DNA from: Aptenodytes patagonicus
Lineage: Eukaryota > Chordata > Aves > Sphenisciformes > Spheniscidae
Direction of reading: 5' to 3'
DNA: 64,000 nucleotides
Assembly (NCBI RefSeq): GCF_965638725.1
Contig: NC_134951.1
Location: 74,589,068-74,653,067 of the forward strand
Part shown: one piece after another, positions 12,730 through 25,100 of the stretch
Position numbering within the stretch: the first letter of the stretch is position 1
How the letters are laid out: the number at the start of each line of letters is the position of its first letter
Translations under genes and position numbers: made by a program
The notes under the pieces: generated by a model
The model's input: only the letters and a program-made list of their open reading frames with translations
Database searches by the model: none
What the model was told of the DNA's origin: nothing

Positions 12730-13275
12730 CCCGAAGTAACGGCAAGTTAAGACGGCGCGTCCCACCTGCCGGCAGGGCGGCGGGGACTTCCCTCCCCCGG
12801 GAAGGGCGGCGAGGACGGCCGCAGGGGAACTGGGGGCGAGGCGTGGCAGGCGGCGGCGGGCCCGGGCGTGCCGGGCGCGCAGGCCGCGGGGCGGGAGGGC
12901 GCGGCCCGCCGGAGGCTGGCGCTCACGGCTCGGCGGTGTCCGGCGGCGCTCGGTACTTCGGGATGGCGGGCAGGGAGGGCGTGGGGCCGCTGCAGCAGCC
13001 GTAGGGATCGATGGGGGCCGCCGCCGCCGCCGGGTCACGGGCGGGTCTGGCCCGCAGCAGCGGGGCGGCTCCCTGAGGGAGCTGTAACGGCCGCCAGCGC
13101 CGCGGCAGCCGTCTCCGGGCAGCGCGCGAGCGGGGCGGGGGCGCGGGGCGGCGGGGGCGTTGCCGCCGGTGCCGGGCGGCAGTTACACCCGTCCCGCCTC
13201 ACGCGGGTTTCCCCCTTCTGCCAGTGTCACAGCTTGCGTGAGCGCAGGGACATGTCCCCCCTGGTGCTGGGTGTC
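12730..13275. promoter_or_regulatory. isolated CpG island in the intergenic region
   Basis: Abruptly GC-rich, CpG-dense stretch (many CGCG, GCGGC and GGGCGG blocks) in otherwise AT-rich DNA, ending just before the CR1 at 13338. It looks like a promoter-type CpG island, for instance of an unannotated non-coding RNA. Frames on both strands are open only because of base composition, being Arg/Ala/Pro/Gly-rich, and resemble no protein. It does not belong to ZBTB2 or AKAP12 by position. Confidence 0.5.
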
Positions 13276-13337
13276 TGAGGAGCTTTGTGGGCTTGCTCCA
13301 CCCGAAACCCACTACTGGTGTGGGTAGCGGAAACTGA

Positions 13338-15085
13338 GTCAGAGAATCACAGAATCATAGAATGGTTTGGGTTGGAAGGGACCTTAAAGATCATCTAGTT
13401 CCAACCCCCGTGCCGTGGGCAGGGACACCTTCCACCAGATCAGGTTGCTCAAAGCCCCATCCAACCTGGCCTCGAACACTTCCAGGGATGGGGCACCCAC
13501 AATTTCTCCGGGCAACCTGTTCCAGTGCTTCACCACCCTCATAGTGAAGAATTTCTTCCTTATATCTAATCTAAATCTACCCTCTTTCAGTTTAAAGCCA
13601 TTACTCCTTGTCCTATCACTACATGCCCTTATAAAAAGTCCCTCTCCAGCTTTCATGTAGGCCCCCTTCAGGTACTGGAAGGCTGCTATAAGGTCTCCCC
13701 GGAGTCTTCTCTTCTCCAGGCTGAACAACCCCAACTCTCTCAGCCTGTCTTCATAGGAGAGGTGCTCCAGCCCTCTGATCATCTTCATGGCCCTCCTCTG
13801 GACTCACTCCAACAGGTCCATGTCCTTATGTTGGGGGTCCCAGAGGTGGACGCAGTACTCCAGGTGGGGTCTCACAAGAGCGGAGTAGAGGGGGAGAATC
13901 ACCTCCCTCAACCTGCTGGCCACGCTGCTTTGGATGCAGCCCAGGATACGATTGGCCTTCTGGGCTGCGAGCGCACATTGCTGGCTCATGTCCAGCTTTT
14001 CATCCACCAGTACCCCCAAGTCCTTCTCGGCAGGGCTGCTCTCAATCCATTCTCTGCCCAGCCTGTATTTGTGCTTGGGAGTGCCCCGACCCCTGTGCAG
14101 GACCTTGCACTTGGCCTTGTTGAACTTCATGAGGTTCACAGGGGCCCACCTCTCAAGCCTGTCACGGTCCCTTTGGATGGCATCCCTTCCCTCAGGCGTG
14201 TCGACCGCACCACTCAGCTTGGTGTCATCGGCAAACTTGCTGAGGGTGTACTCAATTCCACTGTCCATGTCACCAACAAAGATGTTAAACAGAGCCGGTC
14301 CCAATACCAACCCCTGAGGAATGCCACTCGTCACTAGTCTCCACTTGGACATCGAGCTGTTGACTGCAACTCTTTGAGTGGAGTGTGACCATCCAGCCAA
14401 TTCCTTATTTACCAAGTGGTCCAACCATCAAATCCATGTCTCTCCAATTTAGAGACAAGGATGTCGTGCAGGACAGTGTCAAATGCTTTGCACAAGTCCA
14501 GGTAGATGGCATCAGTTGCTCTTCCCTTACCCACCAATACAGTAACCCTGTCATAGAAGGCCACCAAATTTGTGGCCTTAGTGAAGCCATGTTGGCTGTC
14601 ACCAATCACCTCCTTATTTTCCACGTACCTTAGCATAGTTTCCAGGAGGATCTGCTCCATGATCTTGCCGGGCACAGAGGTGAGACTGACTGGCCTGTAG
14701 TTCCCCAGTCTTCCTTTTTTCACTTTTTAAAAATGGGGGTTATGTTTCCCCTTTTCCAGTCAGTGGGAACTTCAACGGGCTGCCATGAATTCTCAAAAAA
14801 GATGGATAGTGACTTAGCAACTTCATCCACCAATTCCCTCAGGACCCCCGGATGCATCTCATCAGGTCCCATGGACTTGTGCACTTTCAGGTTCCTTAGA
14901 TGGTCTCGAACCTGATGTTCTCCTACAGTGGGCAGTTCTTCATTCTCCTAGTCCCTGCTTTTGCCTTCTGCAACTTGGGCAGTGTGGCTTGAGCACTTGC
15001 CGATGAAGACTGAGGCAAAACAGTCATTGAGTACCTCAGCCTTCTCTATATCCCAGGTAACCAGGTCTCCTGAGTCCTTCCAGTT
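13338..15085 (-). mobile_element. CR1 LINE fragment, 3' portion with broken reverse transcriptase
   Basis: The low-coordinate end is the reverse complement of the CR1 3' tail (AATCACAGAATCATAGAATG at 13346-13365). Reading the minus strand upward gives the C-terminal part of a CR1 reverse transcriptase: [16 protein letters not shown] and the catalytic FADD box near 14225-14240. These are spread over three frames (about 14409-14723, 13804-14424, 13384-13788), so the ORF carries frameshifts and is dead. It is 5'-truncated near 15085. The tail differs from the copies at 39590 and 48765, suggesting another CR1 subfamily. Confidence 0.93.
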
Positions 15086-15089
15086 GGTT

Positions 15090-17590
15090 TAGTAACACCA
15101 CAATTTGACTTAAAACTGGACTGACTGAAGCAATATGTCATCTTTCCCACAGGCCAGAGTGATTCTGAGGCCAGAGTATAGCCGCCCTCGGGGGTCCCTA
15201 TGGGTAAAGGTGTGTCTCGGAGCAAAGGGCCACAATGTCACCGCTCTTTCCTGAGCTCCATCTGCTGCAAATGAAACAAAAGCAAAAATCAGCCGAAGGA
15301 ATCGGCTGAAATCTGGAATCAGCTTTCATCTGCATGCAGAGCTGTGCCATGCAGAATGGACAGCTGATGTGTGGTGGAACAGCGGCTCAAACTGAACAGG
15401 GGGAGAATGAAAGACAACTAAGCAGTTACTCAGGAAGCAGCCACCTAAACTGTGACCATGCCTCTAAGGACACCACCTTTCCTGTTTTGGGGTGGGGCTT
15501 GGTTTTTTGTTTTGTTTTGGGTTTTTTTACATTCTATTAACTGTTTCCTTTTAAGAGAGTGGGAACATACAAGGCACAGAAGTAACACTGAGGTATTTTA
15601 CATTTATAGAGGATTTTGACGTTGCAGAGGTTTCTGTGATAACTTTGCAAGGCAGATATGTCGCTTGGGCAGTTTGCAACAACAACAACAGTTTTCACTA
15701 CGCAGTCGGACCATGCCCCCATCTTAGAGCAAGAGTGGAAGCAGGGGCTTCTGCCTTTGAACGTATTTCATAGACGGAATTGAGAACACATGGCTTCTGC
15801 TCTGCCAACCTAGGGGTAGCAGCGCTCAAATGACAGTGCTCCTCTTAGGGCTGGTGCTTTCCCCTTGCCCCTGCCATCCGGGCAGGAAAAGGTGCTGCCA
15901 AAAGCAGTATACTTGCACCAGCAAATGGGAGCACCACCTTCAGTTCTCATTAGCTAGAGGGTCAGAAATCTCTTAGCATGGGATTTGTATCTATGTCTTA
16001 AAGAGAAGAGCATACTAGGAATTTGGAGATGATGGTTGTAGTGATGCTTTTTTCCCCTTCAGCAACTGTGAGAGATGGATCCTCTTGCTCCTAAAGGAGT
16101 TGCTTTCTGCTCCAAAAAGAAGTTGTCCTACAGAAATTAGAAGTTCCCAAGACCTGTATTTGTGTCTCAGCACAAGTCCTTGGGAGACCCATGAGAAAGT
16201 CACCTACTATTGCAATGTCATATAAAACACCTTCCTGCTTCTGGTACTCCTGTAAGGGAGGGTGAGGTGATGGCTTACTCTGCATCTGGCCACACCCTGC
16301 TGATGGTCTCCTCCAGAGTGCTTACAGGAGCCGAGGTTTTGCATGGTGAGAGGAAACAAGTGCAGCTGTTGCTGCCAAGAGGATTTATTTGCTCTGGCAT
16401 GTAGCTGCTGGTAGCGGTACTGCCACACCTCGGTGGTGACTCTTACATGAGAAATGAGCACATTTATTTCCTATTGCTGTCCAGGAATGTGATTAAACAT
16501 GGTTCTGAGGACCAAAAAATAGGGATAAAATACCACTGGCACATAGCACTGATGTGTGTGCCACTGAGCATAAGGGAGAGAGGTCATTTGCAGAAGAGTA
16601 ACACCCAGGCTTTAAGCTGTCTCCTGGGTAGCATTGAATTGCTCTGACTGAAGCAGGCAGTTTTGCAGAAGCACCAGCTTATAAGCACTATAGAAGAGGG
16701 CAGTTCCTCGGTTTGTCTTTAAAGCCTACCAGGTGAGTGGCAAAATCGTTCTTCAATGTCTGATAGGACCAAGAGGGTGCATTTCTTGATATCATCCTGC
16801 AGTAAGAAATGTATTAAGATTACACAGGTGAGTTGCTCCGGCTACTCAGAAACCCAAGAGAGGCTCCAGGGAATAACCTCAGCAAGTCAAACACCTGCTG
16901 AAGAGACAGTTAGGTCCAGGAAGGACACTGCCTCTCCAGCTGACAGGGGTGTTTGTGGCAAAGGCTTACACTGCAGCCAGCCACCCTGGACCTGTCAAGA
17001 AGGCCACAACCCCAGCACTCTCTTAGACTGCAGTTTTGATGCAGAAAAACCACAACCCGGAACAAGTCATTTAAATGTGACTGAGGGCCACAGTCTGCCC
17101 TCCCAAAGAGTTTTTCACCTTGTGCCAGGGCTGGGGGTTTTGGACAAGGCTCAATTCGCAACCAGGGTATAGGTTTAGGATTAGGGTTAGGACTGGGAGA
17201 GAAACAGAGTGGGAGCCTCTCACTGGAGTGGGGCTGCAAAGGAGCTACCGAAGGAAGGGGGAGGCTGCAAAAATTCTGTGTAACAACTGGTGGAGAGCGC
17301 AGGCACAGGACACTGCCTGTTCAGCTGGAATGACACCAAACGAGTATTTCAAGCGTTGCAGCACTAGACAGAATGCATTTTTCTCCCTTTCTTTCTCTGT
17401 CTTTTCTTCCCTAATTTCAGCTTCGGTTTTCCCTTTCACCTGAGAGCATGTGCAGGAGATGCCCCTGTTTCTGTCCCTGTCTCCTCATAGGAAAGGGGTG
17501 AAGGAGGCGGGGGAGTCCTTGCTGCCCCCCCATGAGGGGAGCGGGTTGAGATATCTGACAGGATCTTGGAGCAGTTGTGCAGACCTTTGC
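15090..17590. other. intergenic/interior sequence with no recognised gene
   Basis: Moderately GC-balanced DNA. A short telomere-like motif is present (TTAGGATTAGGGTTAGG region, 17174-17190). A GT-rich patch occurs at about 15485-15530. Open frames such as 16756-17172 (+) show no family signature. Confidence 0.4.
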
Positions 17591-17599
17591 ATGAAGCAC

Positions 17600-18075
17600 A
17601 CGTGTAGCTATACTGGGCATTAAAGGCAGGGCTTTTTAATGACCGTGACAAAAAGGTGAAGTCTTCAAAAGAGCAACTGTTAGCATCCCTGAATTAATCC
17701 TTGTGGATAAAGCTCCTGGCCCTGCCACAGCCTTGGCAGTTGTTCTCCAAGACTGGCATCTCTCCAAATGGCACATGAATGCTTAGCACATCTGACAGAA
17801 AGAAGGCAATTAAAAAAGCTTTATTAATGACAACTTACTCTCTCAAGACCATCTTATTTTTCCAGGCAGTTCTCAGAGATGGAGATAACGAGGGTCTCAG
17901 TTAAGCAAGTGCAGTAGTCTACAGAGAGACTAAATCTATCATCTTTTCTGATTCAGATTTCACTGAAGTGCAAAAAGCTTTGGGAGTGAGGCACTCCATG
18001 CTTACCATAGAAAGAAAAACACTCATGCTCTTTCGGATTTTCAAAAAGCTTTATTAGGGGTGAAGTGTATTTGCC
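17600..18075 (-). repeat. dispersed repeat, copy 1 (partner at 30745-31225)
   Basis: Similar over about 450 bp to 30745-31225 on the same strand, including CTTCAAAAGAGCA, AATAAAGCTCCTGG-like, CTCTCCAAATG, CTCTCAAGA and GATTCAGATTTCACTGAAGTG blocks, with many substitutions. On the minus strand two AATAAAGCTTTTT motifs (from 18040-18055 and 17815-17828) resemble LTR or 3'-end poly(A) signals. The family is not identified. The strand is inferred from those signals. Confidence 0.6.
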
Positions 18076-18239
18076 CTCATGATGATCGCACTGCCCAGTT
18101 TCATGCTCTTCCTGCAAAGACATAATCTCTGGTTTCCTATTCAAAATTAGGTTTTCTTTTCATAATTGTTTAATAGTAGTCTTATTGTTATGTATGACTG
18201 CATTCTTACACAAAATTCTGCTGTGATTTGGAGCCCAAA

Positions 18240-20320
18240 GTGTTGGGGTGTTGCGTGGATCCAGGCAGCTGCTATTGCTCTAGTCCCCACCAATATCCTT
18301 CTCTCCCACCTGGACATGTATTGAGAGAGGCCACGCAGGGTGGACGAGTCCCATTGAGCGATACACATCTATGGTTTTCTTTGACAGCTCTGGGGGCCTC
18401 ATTATGTAGTGGGGTCCATTCCCAGATTGCATTTTTCTTTAGTATGGAGTGGTCAGGCTATTGTACTAAAACCTGGAACATGTGCCCTCCAAGATCCTAA
18501 AGTCCCTAGCACAGCACATAACTCCTTTCTTATTCTGGGGCAGGGGTAACCATTGGATTTCTTGTAGCACCTCATCGGGGTCTGTTTTTCTCCCACCTAT
18601 CCATCTGACTCCCAAAAGATGAATTCGTGACTGGGCCCTTGTTTCTGTTCTTCTGGTATCTCTACCCCAGTTGACTATGGGTGTGTTGTAGCAAGTGTCT
18701 GTAGCCTGTTTACAGGTTCCACGAAGTGGCCGCCTCTGAAGACATCACTGATGCGCTGCCCCACAGTGACCTCTTGTGGAAATGTTAACATTTCCAGCTC
18801 TTCAGCCAATGTAGCATGAGCTACACGTATGGTGGGACTATAGTTTAAGCCTTGTGGTAGGCAAGTAAATGTGTACTGCAGTCCCTGCCAGATGAAAGCA
18901 AACCTCATCCTATCTGCCTCCAGTGCTGGGATCAGAAAAATCATATCTTTCACATCGATAGTTGCCATCCATCATTAAGAGGATTGACTATATCAGCTAT
19001 ACTGGGAACAGCTGCAGTGAGCGGTTTGGCAGCAACGTTAGGCCTCCATAATCTGCTGTTAGTCACCACTTGCCATTAGGCTTCTTTCGAGGCCATACAG
19101 GAGACATGTAGGGGGAGGAGGCTTGCCAATGGTTCCCCGATTGCCTGTTTTGTCAATTCAGTAAGAGGATGGATGGCATCTGGAGGGAACTTGCAATGTG
19201 GAATGCTAACTAGCTTGCTATGGGCTAAGGCAGCGTCTGTTTGTAACAGGCCAACAGGGGTGCATCGATATGAGGGAAACTGTGCGGTAAAGCGGGTGGT
19301 TGTCCTTGTTTACTATTTTCCCCATGGGTCCACCCACGACTGACCCTTCAGTAAATCCGTACCTAAAAGGCGCCTAAAATGAGGACCTAAGAGTAAGGTT
19401 GGGGGGACTGCTGGTCCATTAGAGAGAATTAATTTAGCCCTGGCCAGTGGGTGGGTAGTGATTTGCCCATGGATGCCTACAATTGAAACTAATTGTTTGC
19501 TAAGTGGAGGTTGTCCTTGGTAAGTGCCCTTATCTACCATCTACATTTGGGCTCCTGTGTGATGGGGAATGTCTTAAAGCAGTGGTCATTAACTGCCACC
19601 ATCACCTCGGTACTTGAATCCTCAGCGGGGCAAGTAGCTGACCCTCTGACTGCCAAACTCCGACCTTGGTTTCCTGCATATTCATGGTCTAGAGCCAGTG
19701 CTGATAGATGTAGGTATCCCAGAGCTCGCATCCCTAAAATCCTCTGCCTTAGTCATTACTTTCTTAAGTCATACCGTGTTGCTGCCATCCCTGGGTACGG
19801 ATCCCAGAGGACTATCGTGAAGAGTCGATAAGGCAAACTCAGCCAATTGCTGTAAAATAGGTGATGTCAGCCCATTTTACTGACTTGGAGAGAGCCCTTT
19901 ATCTAAACATGTTTTCCATAACTACTTACGTGCAGTAGTGACTGCGGATGCTCCTCTATTTCCCCATTTTGCTTTCTCTTTTTTGCACAGAGACAGGCTG
20001 GCTCTTTTCCATTACATTTACTTTAGCTGAGGTTCTCCTCTGGTTTTTATCATTTGTGGTATATACTTGTATATATGCTAACATACTCTGGAAGACCTCT
20101 TGGAAGGTATTACCACTTAACCCTGGTTAAGGCTAATGATTTCAATGCTCCCTCTGCTCCTTTTCCTATGGAGCGGAAATGTCCCTGCTCATGCATAACT
20201 GCCCAGTGATTTGGCTCTGTGGGAGGGGGTTGTCTGGCACCTGGGACTATGGGAGCTGCTTCTTCCAATTCAGCTGAACCAGGGATTTCCAGCAAGGCAG
20301 TCTGCACGCTGACTGCCATG
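18240..20320 (-). pseudogene. decayed endogenous retrovirus gag-pro-pol remnant (class III/ERVL-like)
   Basis: Minus-strand frames in retroviral order. A Pro-rich gag-like stretch lies at about 20110-20319. A protease-like region at about 19313-19640 has the usual Asp of the D-T/S-G box replaced (HTGAQ is read) and ends LLGTDLL. Reverse-transcriptase fingers/palm lie at about 18675-19110, with an LPQG motif, and connection-like sequence at about 18500-18660. Several frameshifts and stops separate the pieces, so no functional protein can be made. No integrase or envelope was recognised. Assignment to an ERVL-like class rests on the look of the RT and the primer-site-like sequence near 20755. 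Confidence 0.7.
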
Positions 20321-20409
20321 CAATAGGACTGGCATCTAGTAGTTATTACAGGGGGAGGTGGGTTTTGTTGCCACTCACTATTAGATTTTCATTCATCATT
20401 GTGACACAC

Positions 20410-20644
20410 TGTCCTGGTTTCGGCAGGGATAGAGTTAATTTCCTTCCTAGTAGCTGGTACAGTGCTGTGTTTTGGGTTTAGTGTGAGAATAATGTTGATA
20501 ACACACCGATGTTTTAGTTGTTGCTAAGCAGTGCTTACACTAGTCAAGGACTTTTCAGCTTCCCATGCTCTACCGACTGAGAAGGCTGGAGGTGCATGAG
20601 TGGCTGTGTGCTGCTTAGTTGCCGGTTGGGGTTAAACCACGACA
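20410..20644 (+). mobile_element. avian ERVL-type solo LTR with internal deletion
   Basis: Begins TGTCCTGGTTTCGGC and ends GGTTAAACCACGACA, the two ends of a very common avian ERVL-type LTR. Only 235 bp remain. The centre, including the TATA and poly(A) region of the full element, is missing, with the join near 20595-20605. The flanks CACAC and CACAT could be an imperfect 5-bp target duplication. It lies opposite in strand to the surrounding retroviral remnant, so it is a separate insertion. Confidence 0.75.
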
Positions 20645-20751
20645 CACATGCACACACACACACTCTCTACACTCACACATAACCAGTTGCAGTTGGCATG
20701 GTGAAGCACCTTGTGCCTGCCAACACAACATGTCAGAGAGCGATCCAACTT

Positions 20752-20769
20752 CTGACACCAATAAAATGT
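20752..20769 (-). other. candidate retroviral primer-binding site
   Basis: On the minus strand, immediately past the end of copy B, the sequence reads TGGTGTCAGAAGTTGG. It begins with the TGG complementary to a tRNA CCA end and resembles the primer sites of ERVL-type elements. This placement fits a minus-strand provirus whose 5' LTR is copy B. Confidence 0.5.
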
Positions 20770-22139
20770 GTTCATTCGGGTCTCTCAAATTCACAGGGGA
20801 ATGTACACTGTGAATCAAGCTTTTTTGGATCCTTATGGGCCCCTTCCAACTTGAGATATTCTACGGTTCTGTGATTATTTCATGAGCTCATTAAGTAGAA
20901 GTCAAACAAGGGCTCAATCCTTGACTGGTCTAGATTGCCAATTCTCTAAATTGTTGCTTCAACAATTCACACGCTCGTTAACTCACAAAGTCACTAACCC
21001 ACACGCTTATGAGCAAACGAGTTGCCTGGCTGAGGACGAGGCTGCTCATCCTTCCTCCTCCGTCACGCTGCAGGCGTCCCCTCTATCACCCCAGGAAGCA
21101 GGAGAGCCTCAGCAGCCCGGCTGCTGCTGGATCCGCTTCCGAAAGCTTGTTGGGATAAGCTGGCGTATTCCTGCCTTCCAGCTTGGAAGTTTGGTCTACA
21201 CCTTTCCCGCGGCTTGTTGCAGTTAGTTCTGAAGACTTTCAGGCTTATCAGAAACTACCAAACAGTTACTTTTGCCAGGCTGCAGAGACAGCAGACCTTC
21301 TCTCTTTCTGGCCTCAGTATCCAGCGGCTCTTTCTGCAGCCGAATGGTGCTGCTCCCCGCACGCATCAGGCCTCCCCAGGAGCTCTGCCTCAGGGCAGCA
21401 CCTGAGCAGGAGCCGAGCGAGCAGCCGCTGCGGGTCTGGGCCTTATTTCTGCTGTTGCCTTATCGTTTCCTGACTTGATTCAGACTGGCACTGAATACGG
21501 CTAGCCATCTAGAACCGAATCTGCATTTTCCCTTCAGAGCCCACTGAAGCAGCTTCGGATTTCGCATGTGCATTTTGTGCACATACGTCACTGACGCAAG
21601 TTAGCGCTGTGTCGTGCTTTTTCCTCTTTAACGGCTCTCCAGGCTGGATGGAAGCTCACCTACCGGGGAAGACAGCGGCTAGAGGAAGCTGCTGCCTTTG
21701 CCACATCAATTTCTCCAGCTTTTGGGGTGTACAGTTCTACACGCATTTGAGGTGCAATCCGTGTCGACTTGTGAGAAACCAGTTGAGCCTCCGTTTGGCT
21801 GAAAGACAAGCGGTGAGTTGCAGAAGACAGCACTAGATGGTGCAGTCACACCAGCGCAACCACCCAGCCGTCCTGGCTCGCCGTTCGGCAGCCCTTCGCA
21901 GGGGCAGGCACTGCATACCCCAAAGAGCATTTCTGTAACAGCATTCCTATACCGAGGGGCTGCACTGGAAAGCCGAAGGGGGCAGAAAGGACTCTCGCAG
22001 CCCTGCCTTGCAGCAGAGAGAGCAGAGAGCGGAGCCCTTTGCACAGGGGGCTGCAGAGCACTCAAAAGCACAAAGCTCCGAGGCTTGCAGCGGCAGGTAC
22101 ACAAGGGAGGACCTTTTCGCATCTTCACTGATGAGAAAA
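20770..22139 (-). mobile_element. LTR-like direct repeat, copy B (probable 5' LTR of a minus-strand element)
   Basis: Same 1370-bp block as 10398-11767, about 99.6% identical. Copy B keeps the CpG form at four of the five differing positions (20777, 21556, 21563, 22118), so it looks closer to the ancestral sequence. Position 21127 is the fifth difference (C here, G in copy A). It is followed on the plus side by unrelated sequence and a GATA microsatellite. Confidence 0.6.
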
Positions 22140-25100
22140 AAAATTTCTTATACTGTCACACCTGTCATGCAGGGCTGAGCAGGTCCGGGCTGGTGCCTTG
22201 GTGTCATGCAACCATTCATAAGGCAGGAGATGACGCTTTCACTGCCACTGACCTGCCCTTGTCCTCAGTGTCTTGGCAAGGACACTGTGCTATGGGAAGA
22301 CCTGTCGGAGGGCCTTGGATGAGTAGCTGTCTTTCCCACTGTAAGCACTTTAAGGTAATGATAGATAGATAGATAGATAGATAGATATAGATAGATAAGA
22401 ATATATATGGGAATCGATGTTCTGAAGGGTGAGAGACAGAGCCAGACAGTTTCCTAAACTCCAGGATGCATCACTGTTCTTGAAATTTTTGCCTCTGTGG
22501 AAAAAGGGAAGCCTTTCTCTGGGTCTGAGCATCCACTTCCTGCAGGAAGAGATGCTGCAGGTAGAAGGTGGTATTGGAGAGCAGCAAAGAACAGTGTCCT
22601 CAGTGAGCAGCCCCTGGGATGCTCAGGGGTGACAGGTCCCCCTGGCCCTGAGCAAGGAGAACAGGATGGGAAGGGGAAATGAGCCTCGAGGGGGTATTTT
22701 GTGTCCCCCCCGCCTTGTTGGCAGCACTGCCGGGGGAGAGCCATGAGCTGATGAGCCAGCCGGTGGCAGAGAAACTTCAGCAGGGCGGAAACACCGGCAC
22801 TTCCCTGAGCGCTGTGTTCCAGCTGCCCCAGGGAAGTGCAAGGCCAAGGGGAAGTAACTGTTTGGTCTTCAGCACCGCCCGTCCCAGCAGTGGGAGCGCG
22901 GCTGCTGCAGTTCCTTGTCCCCAGGTCCAGAGAGGAGACAGCCTGACCATGTCCTGCCAGTGGGAGTGTACTTGTATGCATGCACACGTGCGTGTGCGCA
23001 CACACACAGAGTATACAAATGTCCAGCTGCTCCTCCAGCTTGGAGAGCCGCCTTCTGAAGGGGGTGTGTGTGAGAAATGTTAATTCTCCAAGCATCAGGA
23101 CTACTACTCCCTATATTTAATTATCTCTGCTTAAAAAACAGAGTATCTTTTCCCTTTAGGGACACTGCTCCCATGGGTTGGTTACATTTGGAGTTCACAA
23201 CAGAATCAAAAAGAAGTGTAGATTTTTCGCTGGAACATTAAAACAGGCTAACCTCAGCACTGCTCATCCGACAGTCTCTTTTAAGGTCTTCTGAGCTGAA
23301 GAATCATTAATATTTCAGTCTAGCTCATTTAAAATTCAAACATAACCTTCTAAACTTTTGTCTGTGTCCTATATCTAGAGTAGGAGCCAGTTAGATGGTT
23401 TTGGTGTCTCCCTTTCTATTACTTAAGAAAACAGGTAATGAGGGGAAAAACTGAGCTGCACTGAACTTTACACTTCTCGGATCATAATAATTGTCCAGAT
23501 ACTTTCATATTTCTTGTTTTTAGCAAATTTTAAAAACTCTTACCCCCTTCTTCTCCTGCAGAAAGGAAAAGCAGTAGCTTCAGAGCATCTTTGGTTCATT
23601 GCTAAGTTACTTTAAAGTTATGAACTTATCTTTAAAGTGAAGATATTCTTACTTCAAATGTTCATATGTATGTATGGACATATTCTTTAAAAAGGACTTC
23701 GTCACAGAGATGCCATAAAGTCTTTATCTGCTGCAGTTAAGTTTTTATTGAAGGACTTTATTTGTTATAAAGCTAGTTTTCTCTCCACTATGTACAGATG
23801 GAACTCACTTCATTTTGGGTTTTTGTTGTTTTTGTTGGGTTGGTTGTTTTTTTTTTTTGTTTTGTGTGGGGTTTTGGGGAGGGGTGTGTGTGGTTTTTTT
23901 AATGATGGGGGTTTGTACATAGCAATGAGTGGTTCAGAACATTTCTGCCTGGAGGAGCAGCCAATGGTCACAGCAGGCTCGAGTTCTGGAAAAGCACATT
24001 GGGTTAAAACGCAGTTGGCTTGAGGGCAGAGAGTATAAAAGTTCGGTACACAAAACGTAAGCCAGTGTATTTCCTGGCTATAGGACAAAAGGTAGAGAAT
24101 AAAGAAACAAGATCCCACCTTTCTCCTTCCATTTCCCACTCGTCTGTGCAGAGTGGCATCCGCAGCCCCCCGGAAGCTCTCACTCTTTGCACGCCATCCT
24201 GCTTCCCCAGCTGCTCTGGAGGAGCTGTTTTACTTTCTTGTATTGCTGCAAACAGGTCACAAATTAATGTTCAATAACTAACACTCACTTTTTTCAAGTC
24301 ATTTCAGTCTTCTTCTGTCTTTGCAAGAGATTGTGGAGCCTCTCTGATTTTCTTCTAATGCCAAATTTGTCATAATAAACTGTTTTGTTTCCAGTAACAG
24401 CAATCTTACATCACTTAATGCATGTTTGTCTCTGTTCCTGCAGTCCTCCAACTGTGCTCTTCTGCTTCCCTGCATGTTGTCAGTGGGCCTACATCTCACT
24501 GCCACTTTCCTGCTAGTTGTACCTTGCCACTCAATGGGGACAATTAATCAATACCTGACATAGTTCATGACTCGAAATTCAAGAGGTGTTACATTATTTT
24601 TCAGTGATGTGCCAAGGTTCCTTGTTTCTACAGTATGTTATAGAAGTGTAACAGGTTGGTTTGCCATAGCACATCATTACTGTGCTCCTGTACATTAGCC
24701 GCAACCAAAAATAGGAGGTTTTGAAGTTTTAAACAAAATCATCTCTACTGCTTAGATTGTAAGGTTTGATGCTCCCCAATGACCAAAGCTCTTAACAGGA
24801 AAGTGAAAACAAAATGTGATGTCTCTTTTATTGGAAAAATAAATAACTAATAAATAACAGGAATGTCCAGAGCCTCGAGACTCATCAAGAAATGATTACA
24901 GAAAGAAGTATTGTATCTGTTCTTCCCATGAGCAACTGTTGGTTATGAGTGAAAGAAAACAAAATAGTAATTTCAACATAGTCACTATGCTACCATAGTG
25001 AATATAAACCTACTTCTACCAACCGATATCAATACTGGCTTAAAGGGTTTGTCTGGGTTTTTTTAAATTAAATATGCTTTTGTATGAAGAACTGTAAGCA

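Noticed and set aside
17172..17192. Interstitial telomere-like repeat
   Set aside because: Only about two imperfect TTAGGG units, which is expected by chance in a window of this size.
22359..22397. CRISPR-like or regulatory array
   Set aside because: It is a plain GATA microsatellite without spacers. No CRISPR array exists in the window.
22454..23095. 213-codon minus-strand frame as a possible terminal AKAP12 exon
   Set aside because: Composition (Cys/His/Pro/Leu-rich, including CA-repeat-derived residues) is unlike AKAP12, and no acceptor in the right phase was evident.
24299..24505. Minus-strand frame with charged C-terminus as the AKAP12 last exon
   Set aside because: It is far downstream, has no pyrimidine tract before a phase-0 AG, and shows no similarity to the AKAP12 C-terminus that I could recognise.
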